A program made the translations under genes and the position numbers. Of a DNA stretch of 64,000 bases, positions 34,122 through 42,785 are shown one piece after another. The stretch lies in contig JAHRYM010000001.1 in NCBI GenBank assembly GCA_020622085.1, positions 2,273,620 through 2,337,619 on the forward strand, in the 5' to 3' direction. The DNA comes from Paracoccaceae bacterium (GTDB lineage Bacteria; Pseudomonadota; Alphaproteobacteria; Rhodobacterales; Rhodobacteraceae). Each line of letters opens with the position of its first letter. Position 1 is the stretch's first letter. The notes under the pieces are model-generated. The model ran no database searches. It had not been told where the DNA came from and saw only the letters and a program-made list of their open reading frames with translations.

Positions 34122-35633
34122 ATGGCCTTTGAAGCATTCCGACAACGCATCGGCAGCATCATCGGCGGGTTTGACGCGGCGCAGGCCCACCGCCGCCTGC
34201 GCGGGTTCCGCGCCTCCCGCGCCCATGTGAACACGCTGATCGCGGCTTCTGGTGACACGATCACCGCCCGGGCGCGGTGGCTGGTCCGGAACAACGGCTA
34301 TGCGGCCAATGCGGTGGAAAGCTTCGCAAGCAATGTCGTCGGCGATGGCATCAAACCTTCGTCGATCCTCGCGGATGCCGCCAGGAAGGAAGAGCTGCAG
34401 GCGCTTTGGCTCGCCTGGACCGATGATGCTGATGCCGAAGGCCTGACCGATTTTTACGGGCTGCAGCGCCGGGCGGCGCGCGAGGTCTTTCTGTCGGGCG
34501 AGGTGTTCATTCGCGTCCGCCCGCGCCGGGCGGAGGATGGTCTGACTGTTCCCCTTCAGCTGCAGATGCTACCCGCCGAAATGCTGCCATTGGATATGAA
34601 CCGCACTTTGCCCGGCGCCGGGTTGATCCGTCAGGGCATCGAGTTCGACGGCGTCGGTCGCCGCGTCGCCTATCACTTCCTGCGTCGCCATCCCGGCGAT
34701 CTGACCGATCCCGGCCTTGCGGGCGAAACCGTCCGCGTTCCGGCTGGCGACGTGATCCACGTCCTTGACCCGGTCGAGGCGGGTCAGCTGCGCGGCGTGT
34801 CGCGGTTTGCGGCCGCCATCGTGAAGCTGTTCACGCTCGACCTCTATGACGACGCCGAGCTGGAGCGCAAAAAGATCGCGGCGATGTTCGCGATGTTCAT
34901 CACCTCGCCTGCCCCCGAAACCCCGCTGGAACCGACCGAGGAGGATCTCGAGGTCGAACCCGGTCAGGTGGTGCGGCTGGATCCCGGCGAGGATGTCTCG
35001 ACCCCGGCAACCCCGGACTCCGGCGGCACCTACGAGCCGTTTCAATACCGCACCCTGCTGCAGATCGCGGCCGCGCTGGGCGTGCCCTATGGCTATCTGA
35101 CCGGCGATACGGCGAAGGGCAACTTCTCCAATACCCGCATCTCTCTAATCGAATTCCGCCGCCGGATATCAGCCTGGCAGCATGGCGTGCTGGTTTATCA
35201 GCTCTGCCGCGCCGTCTGGGTGCGCTGGATGGACACGGCAGTGCTGTCGGGCGCGCTGGACCTGCCCGGCTATGACCAGCAGCGCCGCCAGTATCAGGCA
35301 TGCGCCTGGCTCCCGACCAAATGGGACTGGATCGACCCGATGAAGGACGCCTCGGCCGAGATTCTGCAGATCGAAGCCGGGCTGAAATCTCGCACGCAAG
35401 CCTTGGCCGAACGGGGCTACGACGCCGAGCAGGTCGACCGGGAGATCGCTGTAGAGCGGAAGAGGGAAGCGGCACTGGGCCTCGACTTCCGCCGCCCCGG
35501 GTCACCAGCGCAGGGCCCGGGTACCGTTGCAGGCAATGATGATGACAGCGACGGCAAAGATCAGCGCGAAGGCACCAACGAAGAAGGTGCGGACGACGAA
35601 ACCGCGAAACCCGCCACGAAGGAGGGCGCATGA
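34122..35633 (+). CDS. Portal protein (lambda family)
   Basis: 503 residues. It has the lambda-portal features: RARWLVRNNGYAANAVESF near the N terminus, then GVPYGYLTGDTAKGNFSN and YDQQRRQYQACAWLPTKWDW. It forms the dodecameric DNA channel. The C-terminal ~40 residues are low-complexity, acidic. Its TGA overlaps an ATG at 35633 (start of the frameshifted protease leader). Confidence 0.9.
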   Translation: MAFEAFRQRIGSIIGGFDAAQAHRRLRGFRASRAHVNTLIAASGDTITARARWLVRNNGYAANAVESFASNVVGDGIKPSSILADAARKEELQALWLAWTDDADAEGLTDFYGLQRRAAREVFLSGEVFIRVRPRRAEDGLTVPLQLQMLPAEMLPLDMNRTLPGAGLIRQGIEFDGVGRRVAYHFLRRHPGDLTDPGLAGETVRVPAGDVIHVLDPVEAGQLRGVSRFAAAIVKLFTLDLYDDAELERKKIAAMFAMFITSPAPETPLEPTEEDLEVEPGQVVRLDPGEDVSTPATPDSGGTYEPFQYRTLLQIAAALGVPYGYLTGDTAKGNFSNTRISLIEFRRRISAWQHGVLVYQLCRAVWVRWMDTAVLSGALDLPGYDQQRRQYQACAWLPTKWDWIDPMKDASAEILQIEAGLKSRTQALAERGYDAEQVDREIAVERKREAALGLDFRRPGSPAQGPGTVAGNDDDSDGKDQREGTNEEGADDETAKPATKEGA

Positions 35634-35676
35634 TGCACCACGCACAAATCGCCAGCGCGCTTTCAACACGCCCTTG

Positions 35677-36963
35677 ATGGTGGACCCGGCCAAAGCGCTG
35701 GCCTTCCTGTCCGGGCTGGGGCCGCGCATCACTGGACAGGAAATCACTTTCCATGGCCTGGAGGTTGACGGTTTCGATCAAGCTGCAGCCACCCTGCCCG
35801 CCCGGGCCTCGCTGTTCGGCAACGATCTCGCCCAGCGCCATCAGCGCAACGGAAGCCAGCCCTATGCGGTGGTGGATGGCATCGCGGTGATCGAAATCGC
35901 GGGCACACTTGTGCACCGTGGCGCGTGGATCGGGCAATCGTCGGGCCTGACCTCCTACGAGGGGATCGCCGCCCAGCTGCAGGCGGCGCTGGCCGATCCC
36001 GGCGTTCGCGGCATTGCGCTCGACATCGACAGCTTCGGTGGCGAGGTCGCGGGTGCCTTTGATCTGGCAGATCGCATCCGCGCTGCCCGGGCCCAGAAGC
36101 CGGTCCAGGCGTTTGTCGCCGAACACGCCCTTTCCGCTGGCTATGTGCTGGCATCCCAGGCCGACCGGATCGTGCTGCCCCGCACCGGTGCGGTCGGCAG
36201 CATCGGCGTCGTGGCGCTGCACACAGATATGAGTGGGGCGCTGGATCAGAAGGGCATCGCGGTCACGCTGATCCACGCAGGATCGCACAAGATCGACGCC
36301 AATCCGTATCAGCCCCTGCCCGAAGCCATCCACGACCAGATGCAGCGCGAGCTGGAGGTGGTGCGCTTCCTCTTCGCCGAAACCGTCGCCGCCGGTCGTG
36401 GTGAACGTTTGACACAGACAGCGGCGCTGGCAACCGAAGCCGCCGTGTTCCGCGGTGCCGATGCGCTGGCCGCCGGTCTGGCCGATGAAGTGGCCGATCC
36501 GATCAACGCATTCCGCACCTTCGCCGCCGCACCCCGCGGCACATCTTCCTCCAACAGAAAGGGTCCACAGATGACCACCACGCCCACAGAAACCACGAAC
36601 CCGGCACCAGTTGCCGCGCCGCCTGCGGCAATGCCTGCCGTCGCGGTCGTACCCGCCACGCCCGAACCGCCGGTGAACGCGGCAGCGACCGTCACCACCA
36701 CCATGACGGCAGAGGCCATTCGCGCCGAAGCCGCCGAGGTGGCGCAGGTTTGCGCGCAGGCCGCACGGCTGGGCGTAACCATCGACACAGCAGATGCCGT
36801 CACACGCGGGCTGAAACCCGAAGCCCTGCGCGCCCGGGTTCTGGCTGACCTTGCGGCCCGCAGCGATGCGGCTGGCATCATCGCCAACGCCCCGGCTGCA
36901 GCGGCCAAGGAAAGCCCCATCGTGGCCGCCGCCAAGAAAACCGCGACCGCCGCCAAGCGCTGA
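35677..36963 (+). CDS. S49-type prohead protease (lambda C-like) with apparent N-terminal frameshift
   Basis: 428 residues from ATG 35677 (MVDPAKALAFLSGLGPRI). The ClpP/S49 core shows IDSFGGEVAGAF, EHALSAGYVLAS with the nucleophile Ser, and SHKIDANPYQP with the base Lys. The natural start is probably ATG 35633, which has AAGGAGGG just upstream and reads MHHAQIASA before a stop at 35673. Adding one base near 35659 would join it in frame to RAFNTPLMVDP. So one base seems lost, or the frame is recoded. The core starts after the shift, so the enzyme may still work from 35677 or TTG 35674. Confidence 0.85.
   Translation: MVDPAKALAFLSGLGPRITGQEITFHGLEVDGFDQAAATLPARASLFGNDLAQRHQRNGSQPYAVVDGIAVIEIAGTLVHRGAWIGQSSGLTSYEGIAAQLQAALADPGVRGIALDIDSFGGEVAGAFDLADRIRAARAQKPVQAFVAEHALSAGYVLASQADRIVLPRTGAVGSIGVVALHTDMSGALDQKGIAVTLIHAGSHKIDANPYQPLPEAIHDQMQRELEVVRFLFAETVAAGRGERLTQTAALATEAAVFRGADALAAGLADEVADPINAFRTFAAAPRGTSSSNRKGPQMTTTPTETTNPAPVAAPPAAMPAVAVVPATPEPPVNAAATVTTTMTAEAIRAEAAEVAQVCAQAARLGVTIDTADAVTRGLKPEALRARVLADLAARSDAAGIIANAPAAAAKESPIVAAAKKTATAAKR
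36571..36963 (+). CDS. Internal in-frame scaffold protein (Nu3-like)
   Basis: An ATG inside the protease gene (MTTTPTETTNPAPV) is preceded by AGAAAGGG (36556-36563). It would yield a 130-residue Pro/Ala-rich, then helical protein. In lambda, scaffold Nu3 is made from such an internal start of gene C. The internal ribosome site and matching protein character support the same arrangement here. Confidence 0.55.
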   Translation: MTTTPTETTNPAPVAAPPAAMPAVAVVPATPEPPVNAAATVTTTMTAEAIRAEAAEVAQVCAQAARLGVTIDTADAVTRGLKPEALRARVLADLAARSDAAGIIANAPAAAAKESPIVAAAKKTATAAKR

Positions 36964-37006
36964 ACCAGCGCCCCTTCCCAATCCCCCAAACCATGGAGAC
37001 TGACCA

Positions 37007-37387
37007 ATGCCCGTCCTGACGGAACCGCCCAGCATGGGCGATGTACTCAAATATGAGGTCAACCCAAACTATACCCGCGAGGTGATCACGCTGCTGATCG
37101 GCACCAACTACCCCTCCGGTGCCGTCCTTGGTCGCATCACCGCCAGCGGCAAATACACCCTGTCCGCCGCCACCGGCGCAGATGGTGCGCAGGTCGCCGT
37201 CGCGGTCCTGCTCTACCCGGTGAACGCCACGTTGGCCGACGCGGTCGGCATCGTGCTGGTCCGTGGCCCTTCCATCGTCTCGCGTGCGGGCTTGGCCTAC
37301 GAGGGCACCGTCAACGACGCAGCCAAGATCAACGCCAAGATCGCTCAACTCGCCGCCGTCGGCATCATCGCCCGCGACGGCGTCTGA
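37007..37387 (+). CDS. Head decoration protein (lambda D-like)
   Basis: 126 residues in the gpD position between protease and capsid. The N-terminal part (YEVNPNYTREVITLL) and beta-rich core (GAVLGRITASGKY) match the head decoration family. It should bind as trimers on the expanded shell and stabilise it against DNA pressure. Confidence 0.8.
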   Translation: MPVLTEPPSMGDVLKYEVNPNYTREVITLLIGTNYPSGAVLGRITASGKYTLSAATGADGAQVAVAVLLYPVNATLADAVGIVLVRGPSIVSRAGLAYEGTVNDAAKINAKIAQLAAVGIIARDGV

Positions 37388-37412
37388 TCCCCTTTCATCC
37401 CCGGAGCACCCC

Positions 37413-38435
37413 ATGACCCTTGTCCGCAATCCATTTGACGCTGGCGGCTATTCGCTGGCCGAGATGACGCAGGCCATCAACATCCTGCCCAACCTCTACA
37501 CCCGCCTCGGCCAGATCGGCCTCTTCCGCTTCGAGGGCGTCAGCCAGCGGTCGGTGATTATCGAGCAGTACGAGGGTGTCCTGAACCTGCTGCCGTCGGT
37601 CCCACTCGGCGGTCCCTCCACTGTCGGCACCCGCGAGGGGCGGTCGATGCGCAGCTTCGCGCTGCCGTGGATCCCGCATGACGATGTCATTCTGCCGGGC
37701 GACATTCAGGGTCAACCCGCGCTGGGCGTCTTCGATGGGGCCGACCCGCTGGTCGAGGTGATGAACCGCAAGCTGCAGCTGATGCGCCGCAAGCATGCGC
37801 AGACCCGCGAGTACATGGAAATGAACGCCCTGCGCGGCATCGTGAAGGATGGCGCGGGCACCACCCTCTACAACTACTTCACCGAGTTTGGGCTGGCGCA
37901 AATCTCGGTGGATTTCCTTCTGGGCACGGCTGGTACCCTCGTCCAAAGCAAGGTCCGCGAGGTTTTGCGGGCAGTCGAAGACAACCTGCTCGGCGAAAGC
38001 ATGTCGGATGTGCATGCCCTCGTCAGCCGGGAATTCTTCGACAAGCTGATTGCGCACCCGAAGACCGAAGAAGCCTACAAGTTCTACGCTGCAACCGGCG
38101 CGCAGCCCCTGCGCCAGGATGTGCGCCGCAATTTCCCCTTCGCGGGCATTGTGTTCGAGGAATACTCGGGCGCCGTAACCCTCTCGACCAAGGCCACCGA
38201 ACGGCTGGTCCCGGCAAACGAAGGCATCGCATTTCCCTTGGGCACGATGGACACCTTCACCACATATGGCGGCCCGGCAAACCTGCTGGAGGCGGCGAAC
38301 ACGATGGGCCTTCCGCTCTACGCCCGCCAGCATCTGGACGAAAAGGGCCGCTGGATCGACCTCATGACGGAAGCCTCGATTCTGCCGGTGAACAAGCGGC
38401 CGCGCATCGCGATCCGCATCCACACCTCGAACTGA
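37413..38435 (+). CDS. Major capsid protein E family
   Basis: 340 residues starting MTLVRNPFDAGGYSLAEMT. It has the E-family landmarks: IPHDDVILPGDIQG, the long-loop region REYMEMNALRGIVKD, and the C-terminal RPRIAIRIHTS. It builds the icosahedral shell of element B. ATG 37413 was chosen after CCGGAG; the longer open frame overlaps the decoration gene. It is unrelated to the gpT-like capsid protein at the left end of the window. Confidence 0.9.
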   Translation: MTLVRNPFDAGGYSLAEMTQAINILPNLYTRLGQIGLFRFEGVSQRSVIIEQYEGVLNLLPSVPLGGPSTVGTREGRSMRSFALPWIPHDDVILPGDIQGQPALGVFDGADPLVEVMNRKLQLMRRKHAQTREYMEMNALRGIVKDGAGTTLYNYFTEFGLAQISVDFLLGTAGTLVQSKVREVLRAVEDNLLGESMSDVHALVSREFFDKLIAHPKTEEAYKFYAATGAQPLRQDVRRNFPFAGIVFEEYSGAVTLSTKATERLVPANEGIAFPLGTMDTFTTYGGPANLLEAANTMGLPLYARQHLDEKGRWIDLMTEASILPVNKRPRIAIRIHTSN

Positions 38436-38445
38436 CGGCCCCGAC

Positions 38446-38760
38446 ATGAACGTCTTCGCCGCCGCCATGGACCGGATCTACGCAAACCCGTCCATGGCGG
38501 CGGCGGCTGTCTGGTTCTCGAGCACCACATCAGAGGAACGCCTAATCCGCGTGATCCGCCGTGCTCCGGACCGCATCACCGAATTCGGCGCCGCGCGGTT
38601 TGTCAGCGACACCACAGTGGTGGATGTGCGCGTCTCCGACCTGCCTGATCCCCACCCTGGCGATCTGATCGTGATCGGGGCCGACAGCTTCACCATTCAG
38701 GGCGAGCCGGTGCGCGACCGCGAGCGCCTGATCTGGTCGCTGGACCTGCGCCCATCATGA
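38446..38760 (+). CDS. Head-tail completion protein (FII-like)
   Basis: 104 residues with a beta-barrel pattern ending DSFTIQGEPVRDRERLIWSLDL, typical of gpFII-type head-tail attachment proteins. It follows the capsid gene by 10 bases, and its TGA overlaps the next ATG. Confidence 0.65.
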   Translation: MNVFAAAMDRIYANPSMAAAAVWFSSTTSEERLIRVIRRAPDRITEFGAARFVSDTTVVDVRVSDLPDPHPGDLIVIGADSFTIQGEPVRDRERLIWSLDLRPS

Positions 38761-39392
38761 AACTGAAGATCGCCTTCGATCCGGACATCGTCGCCCTGAT
38801 GCAGGCCGAAATCGCCGCCGGTGAAAAAGCAGTGTCCGCCGCCATGCGCGAAGCGGGCACCTCCCTGAAAACCGCCTGGCGCGGCCAGATCACCGGCGCG
38901 GGGCTGGGCACCCGGCTGGGCAACTCCATCCGCCTCGCCAGCTTCCCGAAATCCGGCGACAGCCTGAACGCGGCGGCCCTCGTCTGGTCCAACGCCCCGG
39001 TCATCATCGGCGCCCATGACACGGGCCCGCTGATCCGGTCCAAGGACGGGTTCTGGCTGGCGATCCCTACCCCCGCAGCCGGAAAAAGCACCAAGGGTGG
39101 CCGGATCACTCCCGGAGAATGGGAACGCCGCACCGGGTTGCGACTGCGGTTCATTTACCGCCGCAGAGGGCCGAGCCTGCTGGTTGCCGAGGGGCGGCTG
39201 AACTCCAAGGGGCGGGCTGTGGCCTCGAAATCGAAGACCGGGCGCGGCGTGGCAACCGTGCCGATCTTCTTACTGGTGCCGCAGGTCAAGCTGCGCAAGC
39301 GCCTGGATCTCGCGCGAGATGCAGAGCGGGCGGTGGACGGCGTACCGGGGATGATCGTGGCGGGGTGGGTGACAAATTTGGACAGGGTCTGA
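38757..39392 (+). CDS. DUF6441-like minor tail/neck protein
   Basis: 211 residues starting MKLKIAFDPDIVALMQAEI. An N-terminal helix is followed by TAWRGQITGAGLGTRLGNSIR, FWLAIPTP and a C-terminal FLLVPQVKLRKRLDL. This layout matches DUF6441 proteins, which sit where the lambda Z-type tail completion protein does. Coupled to the FII-like gene by ATGA. Confidence 0.65.
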   Translation: MKLKIAFDPDIVALMQAEIAAGEKAVSAAMREAGTSLKTAWRGQITGAGLGTRLGNSIRLASFPKSGDSLNAAALVWSNAPVIIGAHDTGPLIRSKDGFWLAIPTPAAGKSTKGGRITPGEWERRTGLRLRFIYRRRGPSLLVAEGRLNSKGRAVASKSKTGRGVATVPIFLLVPQVKLRKRLDLARDAERAVDGVPGMIVAGWVTNLDRV

Positions 39393-39474
39393 CGCTAGCC
39401 CGGCGATGTTCGCTTGATGGTTGAATTGCGCATCGCTAGCCTGATTCTAAACCGACAATGGAAGAATTCTCAAA

Positions 39475-40584
39475 ATGATGCGCAGTTTCCTCCTTACCCT
39501 GACGACGACGGCACTTATCGCATTTCCTGCCGGTGCTGATCCATCGCAGCAAGAGGTCGACACAGCGCGTTCAGAATGCCGCGATGCGTTTCTTGCGCGG
39601 GATGCCGAAGCCTATATGGACGCTGCGGCATCAATGATCGCATGGGGCTCCTTGCAGAACGCGGATTGGTCGAGAGAGGTCGAGCTGTGCCTTGCTTTTG
39701 CCGAAGCAATTGAAGGCGCGAGTCTGGACACCGCTCGTGAAAGGGCGGCTGGCCTATCCGATACCGTCGGCCCGGCCTCTGCCCCGTCTGCAGAGGCAGC
39801 GGCACCACAAGCAGATGCGCCTGCAGCCGATACGCGGCTCGCAGATTTTCTTTCCCGGATCGAAGCTGATGGGGCGGACGTAGAGGCGATTGTGCGCGAA
39901 ATCGCGGCGGACACGACCTTTGCGCCACCTCCAAGTGCTGAACGCGATGCGCTTGAGGCGGCAATCAATGAATACGTTCGACCCATTCCCGCCGCACAAG
40001 CCGAACGCAATCTTATTGCGTATCAAGCACTGGCCCGGGTGAACGGCGAAAACCAGACCTACATCGACAAGGCCGCCAGTTATGAACAGGCTATTGAAGC
40101 AGAACGCGAGCAGCTTCAAAGAACGGCCCGTGCTCTCGAAGGGCGACTGGTGCGCACGACGGCCGAGTTCGACGGTTCCTCTTGGGGACGGCACCCATCG
40201 TCCCCGCGCTATCAAGTTATCCGGAACTACGTGACCCTTTATCTGATTGAAGCTGGAACGGGCCAGAAGACGATGGAGCTGTTCTTCAACTACACGTCAC
40301 GGAATGGCTGGCTTTTCGTCGAAAGCGCCTCGATCAACATTGACGGGGAAACGAACCGAGTGCCGGTTGGTCAATGGTTTCGCGACAATGACACCGAGAT
40401 TTGGGAATTCGCCAGCATGCGAGGTGACGCCGCCGTGGCGCTTGCCCGCAAAATCGCTGACGCGGATCGCGCAGTCATTCGCTTCAATGGGCAGCAATTC
40501 TATGATGATTACGTCGTGTCAGACGGGGACAAGCGTGTCATCCGAGAAATGCTCGCGATGTGGGAAGTGATCTCCGCAGAATAG
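39475..40584 (+). CDS. Secreted hypothetical protein (moron) inside the structural operon
   Basis: 369 residues. It has a signal peptide (MMRSFLLTLTTTALIAFPAGA, cut before DPSQQEV), then an Ala-rich helical region and a beta-rich C-terminal domain (FFNYTSRNGWLFVESASINI, RFNGQQFYDDYVVS). No phage structural family is matched. Intergenic gaps of 82 and 144 bases on either side break the otherwise tight late operon, and G+C is lower than in neighbours. A periplasmic protein here looks like a moron expressed by the lysogen, possibly affecting envelope or superinfection. Confidence 0.6.
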   Translation: MMRSFLLTLTTTALIAFPAGADPSQQEVDTARSECRDAFLARDAEAYMDAAASMIAWGSLQNADWSREVELCLAFAEAIEGASLDTARERAAGLSDTVGPASAPSAEAAAPQADAPAADTRLADFLSRIEADGADVEAIVREIAADTTFAPPPSAERDALEAAINEYVRPIPAAQAERNLIAYQALARVNGENQTYIDKAASYEQAIEAEREQLQRTARALEGRLVRTTAEFDGSSWGRHPSSPRYQVIRNYVTLYLIEAGTGQKTMELFFNYTSRNGWLFVESASINIDGETNRVPVGQWFRDNDTEIWEFASMRGDAAVALARKIADADRAVIRFNGQQFYDDYVVSDGDKRVIREMLAMWEVISAE

Positions 40585-40678
40585 AATGTGATCGCTCTGC
40601 GGCGAAGCATCCCAAGGCGAAACTTTAACCAAAGACTCGGCCAGTCACGGCTGTTCAACAGAATGCTGATGGGCACAC

Positions 40679-40709
40679 GTCAAAGTGGCGTGGGCCCGGC
40701 CACTTTGAC
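40679..40709. promoter_or_regulatory. Strong hairpin downstream of the moron
   Basis: GTCAAAGTGGC (40679-40689) and GCCACTTTGAC (40699-40709) form a perfect 11-bp stem with a 9-base loop. No T-run follows, so it could be an operator, an RNA processing site or a factor-dependent terminator for the moron. It lies 20 bases upstream of the tail terminator gene. Confidence 0.5.
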
Positions 40710-40728
40710 ATCTATGGTATTGTGAGCC

Positions 40729-41151
40729 ATGCCCACCACCCGCGAACTCGTCCTCGCCGCTCTGCATGCGCGGCTTCTTCCACTTGCCGCCCTTGTGCTG
40801 CGCGATGAGGTCCTGCCCGAGCGGATCCCAGCGGCAGGGCTGATCATCCTGCGCGAAGGCCAACCAGGTGAGCCGGGAGTCACTCTGTCGCCACTGCGAT
40901 ACCACTACCAGCACCGCGCAGAGTTGGAGGTCGTCGTTCAGGCCGCAAATGGCCGGGCCAGCGCCTTCGACACGCTGATCGCTGCCATCGGCGCAGCGCT
41001 GGAAGCCGACCTCACTCTTGGCGGGCTTTGCGACTGGGTCGAACCAGAAGCACCGGCCACTGTTGACCTGCCCATCGAGGGCGCGGCGGCGCTGAAGGCG
41101 GCGGTGATCACCGTCGTCTTGCACTATTCCACCACCGGCCCTTTGGCCTGA
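40729..41151 (+). CDS. Tail terminator-like protein (gpU type)
   Basis: 140 residues starting MPTTRELVLAALHARLLPL. The alpha/beta pattern with YHYQHRAELEVVVQA and a final strand AVITVVLHYST is that of phage tail terminators that cap the tube. The position before the tail tube gene supports this. Similar proteins have been misnamed acyl-CoA transferase in databases. Confidence 0.65.
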   Translation: MPTTRELVLAALHARLLPLAALVLRDEVLPERIPAAGLIILREGQPGEPGVTLSPLRYHYQHRAELEVVVQAANGRASAFDTLIAAIGAALEADLTLGGLCDWVEPEAPATVDLPIEGAAALKAAVITVVLHYSTTGPLA

Positions 41152-41176
41152 CACCCCCAACATCGAGGAGACCCCC

Positions 41177-42115
41177 ATGGCACGTGCGCAAGGCGCGCGG
41201 GCGCAGATGGCGTTTGCGTTTGAGACAGTTTACGGCAGCCCGCCGGTCAGTGGGTTCCGGTTGATGCCCTTCGCCCGGACCACGCTTGGGTCGGAGCAGC
41301 CTTTGCTGGAATCCGAACTGCTTGGCTATGGGCGGGATCCCCTCGCCCCGATCAAGGATGCGGTCACGGCCGATGGCGAGGTGGTTGTGCCCATCGACGT
41401 CGAGGCGTTCGGGTTCTGGCTGAAGGCGGCGTTTGGCCAGCCCACCACCACTGGAACGACGCCCAAGACCCACACCTTCCAGTCGGGCAACTGGACGCTG
41501 CCCAGCATGTCCATCGAGACCGCCATGCCCGAAGTGCCTCGTTTTGCCATGTATTCCGGCTGTGTCCTCGATCAGCTGACCTGGCAGATGCAGCGGTCGG
41601 GCCTGCTGACGGCTACCGCCCGCCTCGTCGCCCAAGGCGAAACCATCGCCGCTGCCACAGCCGCAGGCACGCCGACCGCGCTGGGCCTGCAACGCTTCGG
41701 TCATTTCAACGGCACGGTGAAACGAAACGGCAGCAGCTTGGGCAATGTGGTCTCCGCCGAGATCACCTATTCGAACAACCTCGACCGCATTGAGACCATC
41801 CGCGGTGACGGCCGCATCGATGGCGCCGACCCAGCGATGGCCGCCCTGTCGGGCCGGATCGAAGTGCGGTTTTCCGACACGGCACTCATCACCCAAGCCA
41901 TCGACGGCACGCCGTGCGAGCTGGAGTTCAACTACAGCCTCGGGGCCAACGCCAGCTTCACCTTCACCGCGCACGCCGTCTATCTGCCCCGCCCACGCAT
42001 CGAGATCGCGGGGCCCCAGGGCGTGCAGGCGACTTTCGACTGGATGGCCGCCAAGGCCACCAGCCCCGCCCGCATGTGCACCGCCGTCCTCATCAACACC
42101 CTCGCAGGATACTGA
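41177..42115 (+). CDS. Phage tail tube protein
   Basis: 312 residues starting MARAQGARAQMAFAFETVYG. It contains LESELLGYGRDPLAP, repeated beta strands and VVSAEITYSNNLDRIETIRGDG, typical of tail tube proteins with an Ig-like addition. ATCGAGGAG precedes the ATG. It polymerises around the tape measure protein to form the tail. Confidence 0.8.
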   Translation: MARAQGARAQMAFAFETVYGSPPVSGFRLMPFARTTLGSEQPLLESELLGYGRDPLAPIKDAVTADGEVVVPIDVEAFGFWLKAAFGQPTTTGTTPKTHTFQSGNWTLPSMSIETAMPEVPRFAMYSGCVLDQLTWQMQRSGLLTATARLVAQGETIAAATAAGTPTALGLQRFGHFNGTVKRNGSSLGNVVSAEITYSNNLDRIETIRGDGRIDGADPAMAALSGRIEVRFSDTALITQAIDGTPCELEFNYSLGANASFTFTAHAVYLPRPRIEIAGPQGVQATFDWMAAKATSPARMCTAVLINTLAGY

Positions 42116-42117
42116 CC

Positions 42118-42555
42118 ATGATCCGACTGAACCTGACCGCCACGCCAGAATGGCTGGACCTTGCCCCCGGCCCGCGCTTGATGGTGGGGCCGCTGACCAC
42201 CGCATTGATGGTTTCAGCGCGCGCCGATCCGGCTATCGAGGCCCTTCCGGAGGGTGCGACGCAGGAAGCGCTGGCCCTCGCCATGGCCAAGGCTGTGGCA
42301 AGGCGTGCTGTGCTGGATTGGGAGGGCGTCGGCGACGCCATGGGCACAATTGTGCCCGTTACCCCCGAAGGCATCGACGCCCTGTTGGAAATCTGGCCCG
42401 TCTTCGAGGCATTCCAGACCATGTACGTCGCCAAGGGCCTGATCCTGGACGCAGAAAAAAACGTCTCCGCGCCCTCGCCGAGTGGTCCTTCGGTGGGGGT
42501 GATCGGTATTGCGCCGCCTGTGAAGCGCTCTGCCCGGACTGCCCCGCAATACTGA
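42118..42555 (+). CDS. Tail assembly chaperone, short form (gpG-like)
   Basis: 145 residues starting MIRLNLTATPEWLDLAPGPR, small and helical, in the gpG position between tube and tape measure genes. Codons 113-115 read GAA AAA AAC (42454-42462). The heptamer A AAA AAC at 42456-42462 is the classic slippery site for -1 frameshifting. Most ribosomes would finish this form at 42555. Confidence 0.75.
   Translation: MIRLNLTATPEWLDLAPGPRLMVGPLTTALMVSARADPAIEALPEGATQEALALAMAKAVARRAVLDWEGVGDAMGTIVPVTPEGIDALLEIWPVFEAFQTMYVAKGLILDAEKNVSAPSPSGPSVGVIGIAPPVKRSARTAPQY
42456..42462 (+). promoter_or_regulatory. Slippery heptamer A AAA AAC for -1 frameshifting
   Basis: The heptamer is in the correct phase relative to ATG 42118. 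A -1 shift here joins the short chaperone to the frame that ends at 42785. The sequence after it is G+C-rich and may form a stimulatory structure. Confidence 0.8.
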
Positions 42556-42785
42556 ACCGCCCTCAGACGCAGGACGGCTGGCAGGTCTGGGATCTGGTCG
42601 GACGCCTCGGCGGCCAGTTGCGCGTGATCCCCAGCGCAGTGCTGGGCTGGGATATGGGCGCGGCCCTCGCGCTGGCTCAGGCGCTGGGCATCGACACCCT
42701 GATCACCGCCGAACTCCTGCCCGAGATCGAGGCGGTGATGGTGCGCAAGCTGAACGAACAGATGGAAGGAGGCCGCGATGGCTGA
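42460..42785 (+). CDS. Tail assembly chaperone extension (gpT-like), reached by -1 frameshift
   Basis: After the slip the frame reads KKRLRALAEWSFGGGDRYCA and on through CEALCPDC, a small Cys-rich module. It then gives DGWQVWDLVGRLGGQLRVIP and LNEQMEGGRDG. No start codon with a ribosome site opens this frame, which fits production only as a G-T fusion (42118-42785, about 222 residues). The extension is typical of the domain that recruits tail tube subunits to the tape measure. Its stop overlaps the tape measure start. Confidence 0.75.

Noticed and set aside
34900-37062. 720-residue minus-strand frame
   Set aside because: Shadow of the portal, protease and scaffold genes; Gly/Arg-rich composition, no motif, opposite to the operon.
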